Assembly: GCF_004342905.1 (NCBI RefSeq)
Contig: NZ_SMAN01000006.1
Coordinates: 35,045 to 99,044 of the forward strand
DNA: 64,000 nt
DNA from: Melghiribacillus thermohalophilus
GTDB taxonomy: Bacteria > Bacillota > Bacilli > Bacillales > Alkalibacillaceae
Reading direction: 5' to 3'
Part shown: one piece after another, positions 1 to 7,921 of the stretch
How positions within the stretch are numbered: the stretch's first letter is position 1
How the letters are laid out: each line of letters begins with the position of its first letter
Program-made: the position numbers and the translations under genes
The notes under the pieces: model-generated
The model's input: the letters and a program-made list of their open reading frames with translations, nothing else
What the model was told of the DNA's origin: nothing
The model's database searches: none

Positions 1-117
1 ATCTACTTAACACATATGAAATCTTCCATTTTTTCTAGAGCAATAGGTCTATTCATCACCTTTATCCAATCTTTGCATATTTTATAATGAAGTTATTTTG
101 CCAGAAGGAGAATGATG

Positions 118-516
118 ATGACCAATAGACAGTTAACCCCGAATTCCTATAACCCGATGTTTTTTGATATATCTGATATGTTTCAGCAGATACCTCCACC
201 GTCTGTTCCAGGGGGATTTCCGGGAACAGCCCCTCCACAGGGACCAGACTCGTTTCTTGAAAACTTGCCGCCACCACCTGTTCAGTTCCCGGAAGCAGCT
301 GGAGATCTGTCCGTGCAGGCTGTTGATCCCGGTTCTTTTTACGGGTGTTTATACCGTTTAACGTTTGTGCAACTGGTAAATGGGAGAAGATTCTGGTTTT
401 ACCCGATCTTTATCGGGAGATACTCGGTAGCCGGTTATCGGTGGAATAGCCGAATCAGACGCTGGACATATACGGGATTCGATGCCCGTCAGGTATTGAC
501 TTTTCAGTGTCTGTAA
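118..516 (+). CDS. Hypothetical protein with proline-rich N-terminal half
   Basis: I do not recognise this about 132-residue protein. The N-terminal half is rich in proline and glycine, with short runs such as PPPS and PPPPVQFP. The C-terminal half is aromatic and basic (RRFWFYPIF, RWNSRIRRWTY) and contains one cysteine near residue 78 and one at the penultimate position. No signal peptide or convincing membrane segment is visible. Three ATG codons occur in a row; the third is chosen because it lies 7 nt from the AAGGAG site. A TATAAT box sits about 30 nt upstream, and an intrinsic terminator follows directly, so it is probably transcribed alone. The composition would suit a spore-coat or surface-associated protein, but that is only a guess. 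Confidence 0.65.
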   Translation: MTNRQLTPNSYNPMFFDISDMFQQIPPPSVPGGFPGTAPPQGPDSFLENLPPPPVQFPEAAGDLSVQAVDPGSFYGCLYRLTFVQLVNGRRFWFYPIFIGRYSVAGYRWNSRIRRWTYTGFDARQVLTFQCL

Positions 517-521
517 AAAAA

Positions 522-563
522 CAGGCTGCTGTAATTTAACATGTACAGCAGCCTGACTGTTTT
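522..563 (+). terminator. Intrinsic terminator of the first gene
   Basis: A perfect 12-bp inverted repeat (CAGGCTGCTGTA and its complement) closes a 10-nt loop just after the stop codon. The downstream tract is only moderately T-rich (TGTTTTC). It also lies immediately before the ribosome binding site of the GNAT gene, so some read-through into that gene is possible. Confidence 0.7.
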
Positions 564-578
564 CAAGGGGGTATGATG

Positions 579-1115
579 ATGTATCGAGTTCGCGAAGCAA
601 AACTGGAGGATGCAGGGGCGATTGCCAGCGTACATGTGAAAAGCTGGCTCACTACATATGGAAACATTATTAAGCATGAAGATCTAAAGCAGGTCATTTC
701 CTATGAACGGAGAAAGGCACAATGGGAAGGAATACTGAAATCCCGCACGATATCCCGGTTTATCTATGTTGCTGAAACAGAAGATGGTGAGATTGTCGGC
801 TTTATTAGTGGAGGAAAGGAACGTTCGAAAAAGTTTCCTTATGACGGGGAAATTTATGCGATCTACATTTTACAGGAACATCAGGGAAAAGGATTAGGGG
901 GAATGCTTCTGAACACCTTTGCCATCACCTTAAAAGAGAACGGCTATCAGTCCGTTCTTGTATGGGTGCTAACCAGCAACCCCTCCAGTAAATTTTACGA
1001 ATATTTTGGTGCGCAGCCGGTTGATGCAGATCACATTACAATCGGTTCTGGAACCTATGAAGAAACAGCCTACGGATGGGATCACATAGACGATTTATTA
1101 AACGAATTTCATTAA
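579..1115 (+). CDS. GNAT-family N-acetyltransferase
   Basis: About 178 residues forming a single GNAT fold (acetyl-CoA-dependent N-acyl transfer; substrate unknown). The N-terminal beta-alpha unit (YRVREAKLEDAGAIASVH) is typical. The acetyl-CoA pyrophosphate-binding motif is seen as HQGKGLGGMLL around residue 105, and is followed by a strand reading SVLVWVLTSNPSSKFYEYFGA, which is the usual helix-4/strand-5 region. Three tandem ATGs are present; the third has 7-nt spacing from the CAAGGGGG site. It stands alone between an upstream terminator and the convergent cation efflux gene. Such proteins often modify small molecules or toxins, and the sequence gives no narrower assignment. Confidence 0.9.
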   Translation: MYRVREAKLEDAGAIASVHVKSWLTTYGNIIKHEDLKQVISYERRKAQWEGILKSRTISRFIYVAETEDGEIVGFISGGKERSKKFPYDGEIYAIYILQEHQGKGLGGMLLNTFAITLKENGYQSVLVWVLTSNPSSKFYEYFGAQPVDADHITIGSGTYEETAYGWDHIDDLLNEFH

Positions 1116-1179
1116 CATCACATCCTCCTTAAGCTGTGAAGGTCTATGTGTATGGCAATGGTTTCTCTGGAAAATCATT

Positions 1180-1224
1180 CAGGGGAGGATCCATTCAGTT
1201 ATGAACGAAACGGCTCCTCCCCTG
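1180..1224. repeat. 10-bp inverted repeat between convergent genes
   Basis: CAGGGGAGGA and its exact complement are separated by 25 nt, followed on the plus strand by AAAACCGTTTTTT. It may work as a weak terminator for the upstream GNAT gene. The loop is large for a terminator, so the role is uncertain. The remaining bases up to the convergent CDF gene show nothing else recognisable. Confidence 0.4.
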
Positions 1225-1325
1225 AAAACCGTTTTTTGAATATAACCGGACCTGTGCGCATGGTGGGTTTAATAGGATTACCCGAGAAGTCCCCCTCTAT
1301 GCGTGAACGTAGGTGGTGGAGTATG

Positions 1326-2201
1326 TCACTTCTTTTCACTATGGGGTTCAATGTGAATATGCGCGTGCGTTACGCCGTAATGCCGTTCCAGATGTTCTTC
1401 CACTTTCTCCGTAATCTTGTGACTCTCTTCAACATTCAGGTTTGGATTGACTTCAATGGTCACTTCCATTAAAATTTGATTTCCATGTTTTCGGGCTTTG
1501 ATATCATTCGTGCTGCTTACTCCTGGAACACGGCTGATGCTTTTTTTTATTTCATGAAGTTCTTCTTCATCAAAACCGTCCGTTAACGTGTGGGCGGCGT
1601 CTCGAAAAACATCGATCGCTGTTTTGCAGATAATGACTCCAACAACTACACCGGCAAGGGGATCGAGCCATTTTAATCCAAACTGTGCCCCTAGAATTCC
1701 GGTGAAAGCGCCAAGGCTGACCAGGGTATCGGAAAGATTATCCTGAGCCTGTGCATGAAGAGAACTGCTCTCAATTTTTCTAGAAAGATATATATTATAT
1801 CGATACACCCCAAACATGATCGCTGCGCTAATTAGAGCTGTGTAAGCGGTTATCATATCCGGAGTGGCTGATTCCCCCTGCGCCAGCTTGGTCATTGTAT
1901 TCCATATGACATCAAGTCCAACGGTAATCATAATAAACGCAGCCACAAGCGAAGCAATGGATTCAGCCCGCGAATGACCATAATGATGATCCTGGTCGGG
2001 AGGTTTTCTCGAAATTTTCAATCCAATGAGAACTGCTATAGAAGCCATTACATCCGTTATGTTATTTAATCCATCCGCTTTTAAAGCTTCAGAGTTTCCG
2101 ATCTGAGCAATGATAATTTTGGATAGGGATAGCAGGAGATAGGCAGAAATGCTGAGATAGGCTCCTTTTTCACCCTGCTTCAGCCGATCGTTATGATTCA
2201 T
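1326..2201 (-). CDS. Cation diffusion facilitator, manganese-type (MneP/MneS-like)
   Basis: About 291-residue CDF transporter exporting divalent metal by proton antiport across the plasma membrane. Six membrane segments span residues about 15-200, followed by a cytosolic ferredoxin-like domain (IHIEPH near the end). The metal-site positions read NNITD in segment 2 and DNLSD in segment 5. Asn/Asp plus Asp/Asp is the pattern reported for manganese exporters, whereas zinc members carry Asp/Asp plus His/Asp. The early region (ADGLNNITDVMASIAVLIGL, then KPPDQDHHYGH) closely recalls B. subtilis MneP and MneS from memory. Start chosen at the ATG with GGAGG 7 nt upstream; the ORF extends ten codons further without a good site. 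I saw no yybP-ykoY-type manganese riboswitch upstream. Confidence 0.9.
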   Translation of the reverse strand: MNHNDRLKQGEKGAYLSISAYLLLSLSKIIIAQIGNSEALKADGLNNITDVMASIAVLIGLKISRKPPDQDHHYGHSRAESIASLVAAFIMITVGLDVIWNTMTKLAQGESATPDMITAYTALISAAIMFGVYRYNIYLSRKIESSSLHAQAQDNLSDTLVSLGAFTGILGAQFGLKWLDPLAGVVVGVIICKTAIDVFRDAAHTLTDGFDEEELHEIKKSISRVPGVSSTNDIKARKHGNQILMEVTIEVNPNLNVEESHKITEKVEEHLERHYGVTHAHIHIEPHSEKK

Positions 2202-2393
2202 GATATGTCCTCCGTACAAATGATTGCCCATTTAGCGTACCAGACAAAATCTTTTTGAGTCTAGAGAAAAAAAGATTGCTTGTTTCATATTCATTGCCGG
2301 GAGCAAAACTTTTTTCACCAGGATAAAATGGGGATCATCATCCATATAAATCTCGAATTCAAGCATTTTGTTTTAAAATATCTTTAATTTAGT

Positions 2394-2408
2394 TTATGAT
2401 AATCATGT
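2394..2408. promoter_or_regulatory. PerR-box-like palindrome upstream of wrbA
   Basis: The 15-mer TTATGATAATCATGT has a perfect 11-bp core (ATGAT-A-ATCAT) and agrees with the PerR consensus TTATAATNATTATAA at 10 of 14 defined positions. It lies about 70 nt before the wrbA start. A peroxide-responsive quinone reductase would make sense, but AT-rich palindromes arise easily by chance. Confidence 0.3.
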
Positions 2409-2475
2409 GCTGCTTATAGTATAAGCAGTGTCCATAAAGGTAAAACCTGTTTATAAAAAAGAAAGGAGAATGGAA

Positions 2476-3081
2476 ATGAGCCAGGTTAAATTGGCAGTTA
2501 TTTATTACAGTTCTACAGGAACGAATTATCAAATGGCAAAATGGGCAGCTGAAGGGGCTGAAGGAGCAGGGGCAGAAGTAAAACTGCTTAGAGTAGCCGA
2601 AACAGCGCCAGAATCAGCAATTGCACAAAATGAAGCGTGGAAGAATCATTTAGAAGCAACAAAAGACGTCCCTGTTGCCAGTCCAGAGGATCTTGAATGG
2701 GCGGATGGAATCATTTTTAGTGTTCCTACCCGTTTTGGAAATGTACCTTCACAGGTCAAACAATTTTTAGATACAACCGGAGGGCTATGGGCGAAAGGAA
2801 AATTAGTCAATAAAGTAGTCAGTGCCATGTCATCTGCACAGAATTCCCACGGTGGTCAGGAACAGACCATTTTATCGCTCTACACCACTATGTTCCACTG
2901 GGGAGCGATCATTGCTGCACCCGGATACTCTGATCCATCCATATTTGCAGGTGGAGGCAATCCATATGGTACCAGTGTAACAGTAGATCAGGAAGGAAAT
3001 ATGGTTGAAGATGTAGAAGCCGCAGTCAAACATCAGGCCAGGCGGACAGTGGAAATTACGAAAAAAATCATTTCAAACTAA
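2476..3081 (+). CDS. wrbA: WrbA-like NAD(P)H:quinone oxidoreductase (flavodoxin fold)
   Basis: About 201 residues, the normal WrbA length. It should be an FMN-binding tetrameric enzyme performing two-electron reduction of quinones, limiting semiquinone-driven oxidative stress in the cytoplasm. The FMN phosphate loop SSTGTNYQMA is at residues about 12-21. The ring-binding loop PTRFGNVPSQ is at about 83-92, the WrbA-specific segment FLDTTGGLWAKGKL near 97-110, and the SSAQNSHGGQEQT stretch follows. The chosen ATG lies 7 nt after AAAGGAG; a longer reading frame begins 48 nt upstream without a site. It is monocistronic, ends at a strong terminator and has a PerR-like palindrome upstream. Confidence 0.93.
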   Translation: MSQVKLAVIYYSSTGTNYQMAKWAAEGAEGAGAEVKLLRVAETAPESAIAQNEAWKNHLEATKDVPVASPEDLEWADGIIFSVPTRFGNVPSQVKQFLDTTGGLWAKGKLVNKVVSAMSSAQNSHGGQEQTILSLYTTMFHWGAIIAAPGYSDPSIFAGGGNPYGTSVTVDQEGNMVEDVEAAVKHQARRTVEITKKIISN

Positions 3082-3116
3082 ATGAGAAAGTCTGCAATAA
3101 GTCAGATCTATTTCAA

Positions 3117-3149
3117 GAGGTGCCCTATAAAAAGGGGACCTCTTTTTTT
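3117..3149 (+). terminator. Intrinsic terminator of wrbA
   Basis: GAGGTGCCC pairs with GGGGACCTC (one internal mismatch) across an 8-nt A-rich loop and is followed by seven T residues. Confidence 0.85.
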
Positions 3150-3433
3150 GGGAGACAGACCGAAGTCGGGAAATGATTCACAGAAGAGGGTAACCCTCCC
3201 GGAGTTGTAATGCGATTGTCCATAGTAGGTGAGAATCGCCCAATGTCATTATCCGATACGTACGGGAGGAGGGGATTTGAAAAAGAAATTTCATTTCCCA
3301 GGTAAAAGCATGATCAATCAGACCTATTTGCAACTCCTGTATAGTCTTTTTCGGCTAATTTTTAAAAGCCCCCAAAAAGATCGAACACCTTCTCGTAAAG
3401 TATAACGAACGAAACAGACGAGAGGTGAGAAGG
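3150..3433 (+). other. Intergenic region with a folded element (element A, 3195-3269)
   Basis: No gene is seen here. Positions 3195-3201 (CCTCCCG) pair perfectly with 3263-3269 (CGGGAGG), closing a 61-nt interior. Inside, GCGATT (3212-3217) pairs with AATCGC (3234-3239), and the loop between them contains ATAGTAGGTGAG. The 75-nt length and 7-bp closing stem resemble a tRNA, but there is no GTTC-type T-loop and no recognisable D-loop. A similar layout and loop string recur at 19646-19717. It sits in the probable leader of the next gene and could be an RNA element. I could not match it to a known riboswitch. Confidence 0.4.
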
Positions 3434-4609
3434 TTGAAACAGAAAAAACGATTAAAAATCCTTTCTGCAACAGCATTGGCTTTCAGTGTGGCTGCTCCAC
3501 CAGTATTAGCATTTGCAGAAGATCATGAAACCCCAACAGTGGAGATGGAAACGGAAGCAGAGTTGGACTTAACAGATGATCATGTAAAAATTGAGGCCGA
3601 AACGGAAAAAAATTCTGAAACGGAAAACCGTAACGATGGTACAGAAAATGGAGAAGATCAAACTTCAGAAAATGACCAGGGAGAAGAAACGTTATCAATA
3701 GAAAACAGCTTGCTTTTTTACATGAAGGTGATGAATGAACAGTTAAAAATGGCTCTTGCGCTGAATGACTATGAAAAAGCTGAATCACTGATGGAGCTAA
3801 GTGAAGTTCTGGTTGGAAAAGCTGAAGAACTGCTTGAAGAAGGTAAGGAAGAGGAAGCAACTGAACTATTGACGAAAGTAACTCTTATGGTCCAAAAAGC
3901 CGATGAAATAGCCGAAAACGACGAGTCTACTGAAGACCAAGAAGAATCTGAAGAAAGAGACTCGGAAGAAGCAGACGAGACAGAAGAGGAATCGGCAGAT
4001 GATCAAACCGATGAAAACAGTGAAGAATTAACATTATTATTAGAAGTTAAAATTGGGCAAAATATTATTGCTTTGCATCGCAACATGGAAAAAGTTAAAA
4101 ACCCCAATGCCAGAGCTGCTTTACAAAGAAATATTGAAAAAGCACTGATGAAATTTGAAGCGAAATATGGCAATCTGGATGAGCTTGAAGAAAAAATTCA
4201 GGCATTAGAAGAAGAGTATGGAGATTTAGAAGCGCTTGAACATCAAGTAGGGATGATTAAAGAAATTGCCGAAAAACTAAATGAAGATCAAGTAAATGAA
4301 GAAGAAAATCTGGAAGAAGAGAAGGAAGAGTCTCAGGAACCATCTGAACAGGAACCACCAGAAGAAAATAACGATAGTCTGAATGTAGAAACAGAAGTGG
4401 AAGAAAACGTTCAGCTGGAAGTTCAAGATTTAACCGTTCTTCCTGACAGACTGAAAGAGGATCATACAGGTAAAGGGAATAAGATTAAGGAAAACATAAA
4501 CGAACATAAAGAACACAAAAAAGAAAAGAAACATGAAGTGAATCATGGAAAGGGAAAAGGGAAAAATAAGGATGAACGTAAAGGGAAAAACGGGAATCCA
4601 GGAAACTAA
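3434..4609 (+). CDS. Secreted, highly acidic DUF5667-type protein
   Basis: About 391 residues. An N-terminal signal peptide is clear: basic KQKKRLK, hydrophobic ILSATALAFSVAAPPVLA, then a probable cleavage after AFA. A region at residues about 95-155 (YMKVMNEQLKMALALNDYE, then helical repeats of alternating KAEELLEEG type) resembles DUF5667. Long Glu/Asp-rich linkers and predicted coiled helices follow, and the last 50 residues are strongly basic (HKEHKKEKKH, GKGKGKNKDERKGK). The acidic body with a basic tail suggests cell-wall or polyanion contact, but no enzymatic function is evident. TTG is taken as the start because GAGGTGAG lies 4 nt upstream; the in-frame GTG nine bases earlier has no site. 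Confidence 0.75.
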   Translation: MKQKKRLKILSATALAFSVAAPPVLAFAEDHETPTVEMETEAELDLTDDHVKIEAETEKNSETENRNDGTENGEDQTSENDQGEETLSIENSLLFYMKVMNEQLKMALALNDYEKAESLMELSEVLVGKAEELLEEGKEEEATELLTKVTLMVQKADEIAENDESTEDQEESEERDSEEADETEEESADDQTDENSEELTLLLEVKIGQNIIALHRNMEKVKNPNARAALQRNIEKALMKFEAKYGNLDELEEKIQALEEEYGDLEALEHQVGMIKEIAEKLNEDQVNEEENLEEEKEESQEPSEQEPPEENNDSLNVETEVEENVQLEVQDLTVLPDRLKEDHTGKGNKIKENINEHKEHKKEKKHEVNHGKGKGKNKDERKGKNGNPGN

Positions 4610-4670
4610 ACATATACGTTTCTAACTCCTGAATGGAGTTTTCACATATATTTCTCTCTCCCATATTTTT

Positions 4671-4713
4671 GAAAGCGGGTTGATCTTTTTAACGATCAGC
4701 CCGCTTTCTTGTT
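4671..4713 (+). terminator. Intrinsic terminator after the DUF5667 gene
   Basis: A 15-nt arm starting GAAAGCGGG pairs with an arm ending CCCGCTTTC across an 8-nt loop. The tail (TTGTTTC) is only partly T-rich. The 150 nt beyond, up to the next gene, are AT-rich without other clear structure. Confidence 0.75.
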
Positions 4714-4860
4714 TCGGCAAATTATTTTGAAATGATTAGAAAGATGTTTGGATTTTAGGAATTGGGGTATAAATTACTAAAGGTTAAATTTCAGAAAATT
4801 GTTGCAATAATCACGAATTTTTAAGATAATGGGAAAAAGGGGAACAAGGGGGTAAGTTCC

Positions 4861-5103
4861 GTGAAAAAACAAAAAACTTACTATCAGCTCGTTCGCTATG
4901 ATCACAAGGGAAATGGCCCATTTAAAGCACGCAAGGAAATCCCTTTTGAAATTAAGCTGGCAGCCAGGCTGTTTTTAGATGAGCTTACTTTTAACTGGAA
5001 TAAATCGTATCTGGAAGACAAAATCAATCACGCAATAGATGAAGAGAATCTGGATGATTTCAAAAAGTATGGAGAGTATTATGCACCATATACATGGGAA
5101 TAA
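4861..5103 (+). CDS. Small IDEAL-domain-like protein
   Basis: An 80-residue soluble protein opening with the basic stretch MKKQKTYYQLVRYDHKGNG. Its C-terminal half (KINHAIDEENLDDFKKYGEY) resembles the short IDEAL domain found in several small Bacillaceae proteins, where a helix with conserved acidic residues is followed by a D-x-x-x-F-x-x-L/Y pattern. The GTG start has AAGGGGGT about 7 nt upstream. A strong terminator follows, so it is a one-gene unit. The family mostly lacks assigned function, so none is proposed. Confidence 0.7.
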   Translation: MKKQKTYYQLVRYDHKGNGPFKARKEIPFEIKLAARLFLDELTFNWNKSYLEDKINHAIDEENLDDFKKYGEYYAPYTWE

Positions 5104-5145
5104 CCACACAACTGATCCTATAGTGAAGATTGGAATATATTGTTT

Positions 5146-5190
5146 AAAAGGCTGATTCGACTGTAACCGAATCAGCCTTTTTCTTTTTTT
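5146..5190 (+). terminator. Intrinsic terminator
   Basis: A perfect 14-bp stem (AAAAGGCTGATTCG and its complement) has an 8-nt loop and is followed by TTTTTCTTTTTTT. Confidence 0.92.
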
Positions 5191-5257
5191 AGAGGAATTC
5201 TGGCATGAATTGGCGAAATATTAAAAAAATTACATTTTTCGTTCGGGGGGAACGTTT

Positions 5258-6754
5258 ATGGACACTCAAGGTGAACTGTTGCAAAGACAAAATCTGATGT
5301 TACTAAAAATTTTGCTGTTTGGTATCGTTCTGGGTCTCGGTGCAGAGTTAGTGGTAGGTGCTCCCTTGATTAATATGGTTTCTCTCGGCGGGTTGGGGTC
5401 TCTATTCCTGGGGATCAACACACTTCTGTATGTTAAACGTTTCAACCCCCACTGGATTCCATACATAGCGGTTACAGGCATGGCGGTTGTTGCCATCGTC
5501 ATTATTCACAGTTCAGACTATTTTACCAATATTTTATTTGCCTTTTTTCTTCTCGGAGTAGCTGCCATTTCTTTATCATTCGCTGTATTAACAACAGGAG
5601 GTGTATTAGGCATAGGCATCCTGGCATATTTTGTCATAGAAAAAGGGCAACATGCCGGATTTGATTCACGGTCTGTAGTTATGACCATGGTATTTTTTGT
5701 GCTTGTCTATGCTGTGCTAATCATTCAGGTAAGGATGTCACGCAAGTTGTTTACGGATGTACAGGAAACATTAAAGGAGACAGCACATTTACACAGCATT
5801 CAAGAAAATCAGAACAAAAAAATGAATCAAACAGCAAAAATTGTAGATGAATCCATTAACAAATTCAGCAAGCATATCCATATTCAGTCGAACATCATGC
5901 AGGAGATGAGTGAATCCTTTAATGAAGTGGGAAGTGCTGCAGAATCACAGGTGCAATCCATTACGAAAATAACTGCTCTAACCAGTGACGCGAGTGAACG
6001 GGTCAAAAATATGATCGGCTCACTGGAGGCTTTAACAGAATCAAGCCGGGAAACGAAGACAGCCACAAGTGAAGGGGAACAAGCGATTCAAGCCGTGTTG
6101 AAAAAAATGAAGGGATTTCAGCATTCTTTTCAAACGATAAAGGATCAAATAACCACTTTGACAGTAAAAATCAGTGAATCAACGGGCTTTACCAATCAGA
6201 TACAGGATATTGCGGAACAGACAAATCTGCTGGCCTTAAACGCAAGCATTGAGGCTGCACGTGCCGGGGAAGCAGGAGCCGGTTTTGCCGTTGTTGCAGA
6301 AGAGGTCAGGAAATTGGCAGAGATGACCAATCAAGCGGCCAGCCGAATCAGTGAAAATTTACGTGATATTGAGACAAGCGCCAGTGATACAGAAGGCTAT
6401 GTCAATAAAAGTGAAACGGAATTGAGAGAAACGCTGACGATCACCAACAGAGCGATGAGCTATTTTCATGATATTGAAAGAAAAATTCAGTTGTTTGTTC
6501 AGGAGTTCCAGAAATTCGGCGTGGAATCTAAGGTGATTCAGGATTCAGCAGAGGGAATAGATCAAGCGGTGAATGATCTCGCTGCCTTGATTGAGGAGAT
6601 GTCCGCAACAATGGAACAGATGCAGAAAATTGTATCGGATCATTATCAAAAACATGAACAGCTGATACAATCCATTCAAAAAACAAAACAAGTGGTAAAT
6701 GAACTGGTCAATAGCGGCAAAGAAGCGTCCAAGTTCAGACAGAATCGCAAGTAA
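5258..6754 (+). CDS. Methyl-accepting chemotaxis protein with multi-span membrane sensor
   Basis: About 498 residues. The first 165 hold roughly six hydrophobic segments (for example [17 protein letters not shown] and [13 protein letters not shown]) with very short loops, so there is no large external ligand-binding domain. A long cytoplasmic coiled coil follows. The signalling hairpin tip is at residues about 316-360 and includes [19 protein letters not shown] and [14 protein letters not shown], the most conserved chemoreceptor segment, contacting CheA and CheW. The lack of a periplasmic-type sensor domain suggests detection of membrane state, pH or a hydrophobic or intramembrane signal, which is inference. 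ATG start with GGGGGG 6 nt upstream. No CheW or other chemotaxis gene lies nearby. Confidence 0.92.
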   Translation: MDTQGELLQRQNLMLLKILLFGIVLGLGAELVVGAPLINMVSLGGLGSLFLGINTLLYVKRFNPHWIPYIAVTGMAVVAIVIIHSSDYFTNILFAFFLLGVAAISLSFAVLTTGGVLGIGILAYFVIEKGQHAGFDSRSVVMTMVFFVLVYAVLIIQVRMSRKLFTDVQETLKETAHLHSIQENQNKKMNQTAKIVDESINKFSKHIHIQSNIMQEMSESFNEVGSAAESQVQSITKITALTSDASERVKNMIGSLEALTESSRETKTATSEGEQAIQAVLKKMKGFQHSFQTIKDQITTLTVKISESTGFTNQIQDIAEQTNLLALNASIEAARAGEAGAGFAVVAEEVRKLAEMTNQAASRISENLRDIETSASDTEGYVNKSETELRETLTITNRAMSYFHDIERKIQLFVQEFQKFGVESKVIQDSAEGIDQAVNDLAALIEEMSATMEQMQKIVSDHYQKHEQLIQSIQKTKQVVNELVNSGKEASKFRQNRK

Positions 6755-6760
6755 AATTTT

Positions 6761-6790
6761 TTGATAAGTTAAAGAATACCGTGATATAGT
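6761..6790 (+). promoter_or_regulatory. Sigma-A-type promoter for the VanY-like gene
   Basis: TTGATA and TATAGT are separated by 18 nt, located 36 nt before the carboxypeptidase start codon. Confidence 0.6.
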
Positions 6791-6825
6791 GGTAGTAGCA
6801 TACTCAACAGAAAGGGACTTCAAAG

Positions 6826-7662
6826 ATGCGGAAAAATTTATTGGCAGCTGGGGGGCTTGTTCTTCTGTCTGTATTGGGTGCCTGCCAGGGAAGTACGCAG
6901 CTGGATGTGACAGCAAGTTCAATCCCACAAAACATCATGGATCTTGAAAAGAAACGAAAGCCTGTCCAAACATTTTACCCTGAAGATGAGGCAAATGAAG
7001 TGTCGAAAGATGAAACAGGAAATGAAATAGGTGAAGATGAATCCGATGGAGACGGAATCATCACTGTAACCGATCCGGAGTCGGTTGAAGTAGTCGTCAA
7101 TAAGCAGCGGAAACTGCCGGAAAATTATAAGCCCGATGACCTGGTTGTACCTGATGTGCCATTTTCATTTGACGGATGGAATGAAAAGAAACAGCTTCGG
7201 GAACCAGCAGCACGTGCACTGGAGCAGCTGTTTCAGGCAGCGGAAAAAGAAGGTTTGCATCTTGTGGCCGTCAGCGGTTTTCGCTCCTTTGAACGGCAGC
7301 AGATCATCTATAACAATAACGTAAATGCTAATGGAGAGGAACATGCCAATCAATTTTCAGCCCGTCCCGGTCATAGCGAACACCAGACTGGCCTGGCAAT
7401 GGATGTTTCTTCAGCTACGGTATCCTTCCACCTGATCCAGAGCTTTGGGGAGACGCCTGAAGGAAAATGGTTAAATGATCATGCCCATGAGTTCGGGTTT
7501 ATCATCCGGTATCCAGAAGGAAAGAGTGAAATCACCGGATATGCTTATGAACCCTGGCATCTGCGCTTTACAGGAAAAGAATTGGCGACGGAAATGTATA
7601 ACAATCAAGTTACTATGGAGGAATTTTTTGGTTTACTCCCGGAAGAAGAGGTTTCTGAATGA
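6826..7662 (+). CDS. VanY-type D-alanyl-D-alanine carboxypeptidase lipoprotein
   Basis: 278 residues. The signal peptide ends in a lipobox (SVLGAC, Cys20), so it is likely anchored to the outer face of the membrane. An acidic linker (residues about 40-90) precedes a VanY/LdcB/YodJ-type zinc peptidase domain. Zinc and catalytic motifs are visible: SGFRSFERQQ near 148, RPGHSEHQTGLAMD with His and Asp ligands near 184-193, and EPWHLRF near 242-248. It should trim the terminal D-Ala or a related residue of wall stem peptides. It has its own promoter, and a terminator whose stem overlaps the final codons. AAAGGGAC lies about 9 nt before the ATG. Confidence 0.9.
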   Translation: MRKNLLAAGGLVLLSVLGACQGSTQLDVTASSIPQNIMDLEKKRKPVQTFYPEDEANEVSKDETGNEIGEDESDGDGIITVTDPESVEVVVNKQRKLPENYKPDDLVVPDVPFSFDGWNEKKQLREPAARALEQLFQAAEKEGLHLVAVSGFRSFERQQIIYNNNVNANGEEHANQFSARPGHSEHQTGLAMDVSSATVSFHLIQSFGETPEGKWLNDHAHEFGFIIRYPEGKSEITGYAYEPWHLRFTGKELATEMYNNQVTMEEFFGLLPEEEVSE

Positions 7663-7687
7663 TGACATTCAGAAACCTCTTCTTTTT
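7644..7687 (+). terminator. Intrinsic terminator built into the end of the carboxypeptidase gene
   Basis: An 18-bp perfect stem (arm AGAAGAGGTTTCTGAATG) has a 4-nt loop and is followed by a T run. The 5' arm includes the last six codons and the stop codon, so coding and terminator sequence overlap completely. Confidence 0.92.
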
Positions 7688-7865
7688 ACTTTTTGCCATG
7701 GCTAAAGTGAGCAAACGTCGAAATTCTAGTTGACAGACAAAAGGTCTTTTTCACATGATTTTTCTGAATCAGTGCAGGACAGTAAAGCTTATAACGTGAA
7801 GGATGTTACAACGGATCATTTGATAAAAAAATAAACATTCATAAAATTTGTGTAAAATAGCCCCA

Positions 7866-7894
7866 TTGTTCTAAATTTTCTGGTATGCTCTAAT
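7866..7894 (+). promoter_or_regulatory. Probable sigma-A promoter for the UMF1 transporter gene
   Basis: TTGTTC and TCTAAT are separated by 17 nt, with an upstream TG dinucleotide (ATGC) typical of extended -10 promoters, 27 nt before the GTG start. The preceding 170 nt after the terminator show nothing else clear. Confidence 0.55.
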
Positions 7895-7921
7895 TAATAA
7901 AAGGAGAAGGAAGGGTTATGA

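Noticed and set aside
3195..3269. tRNA at element A
   Set aside because: Length and acceptor-like stem fit, but there is no GTTC-type T-loop, no D-loop and no clear anticodon arm.
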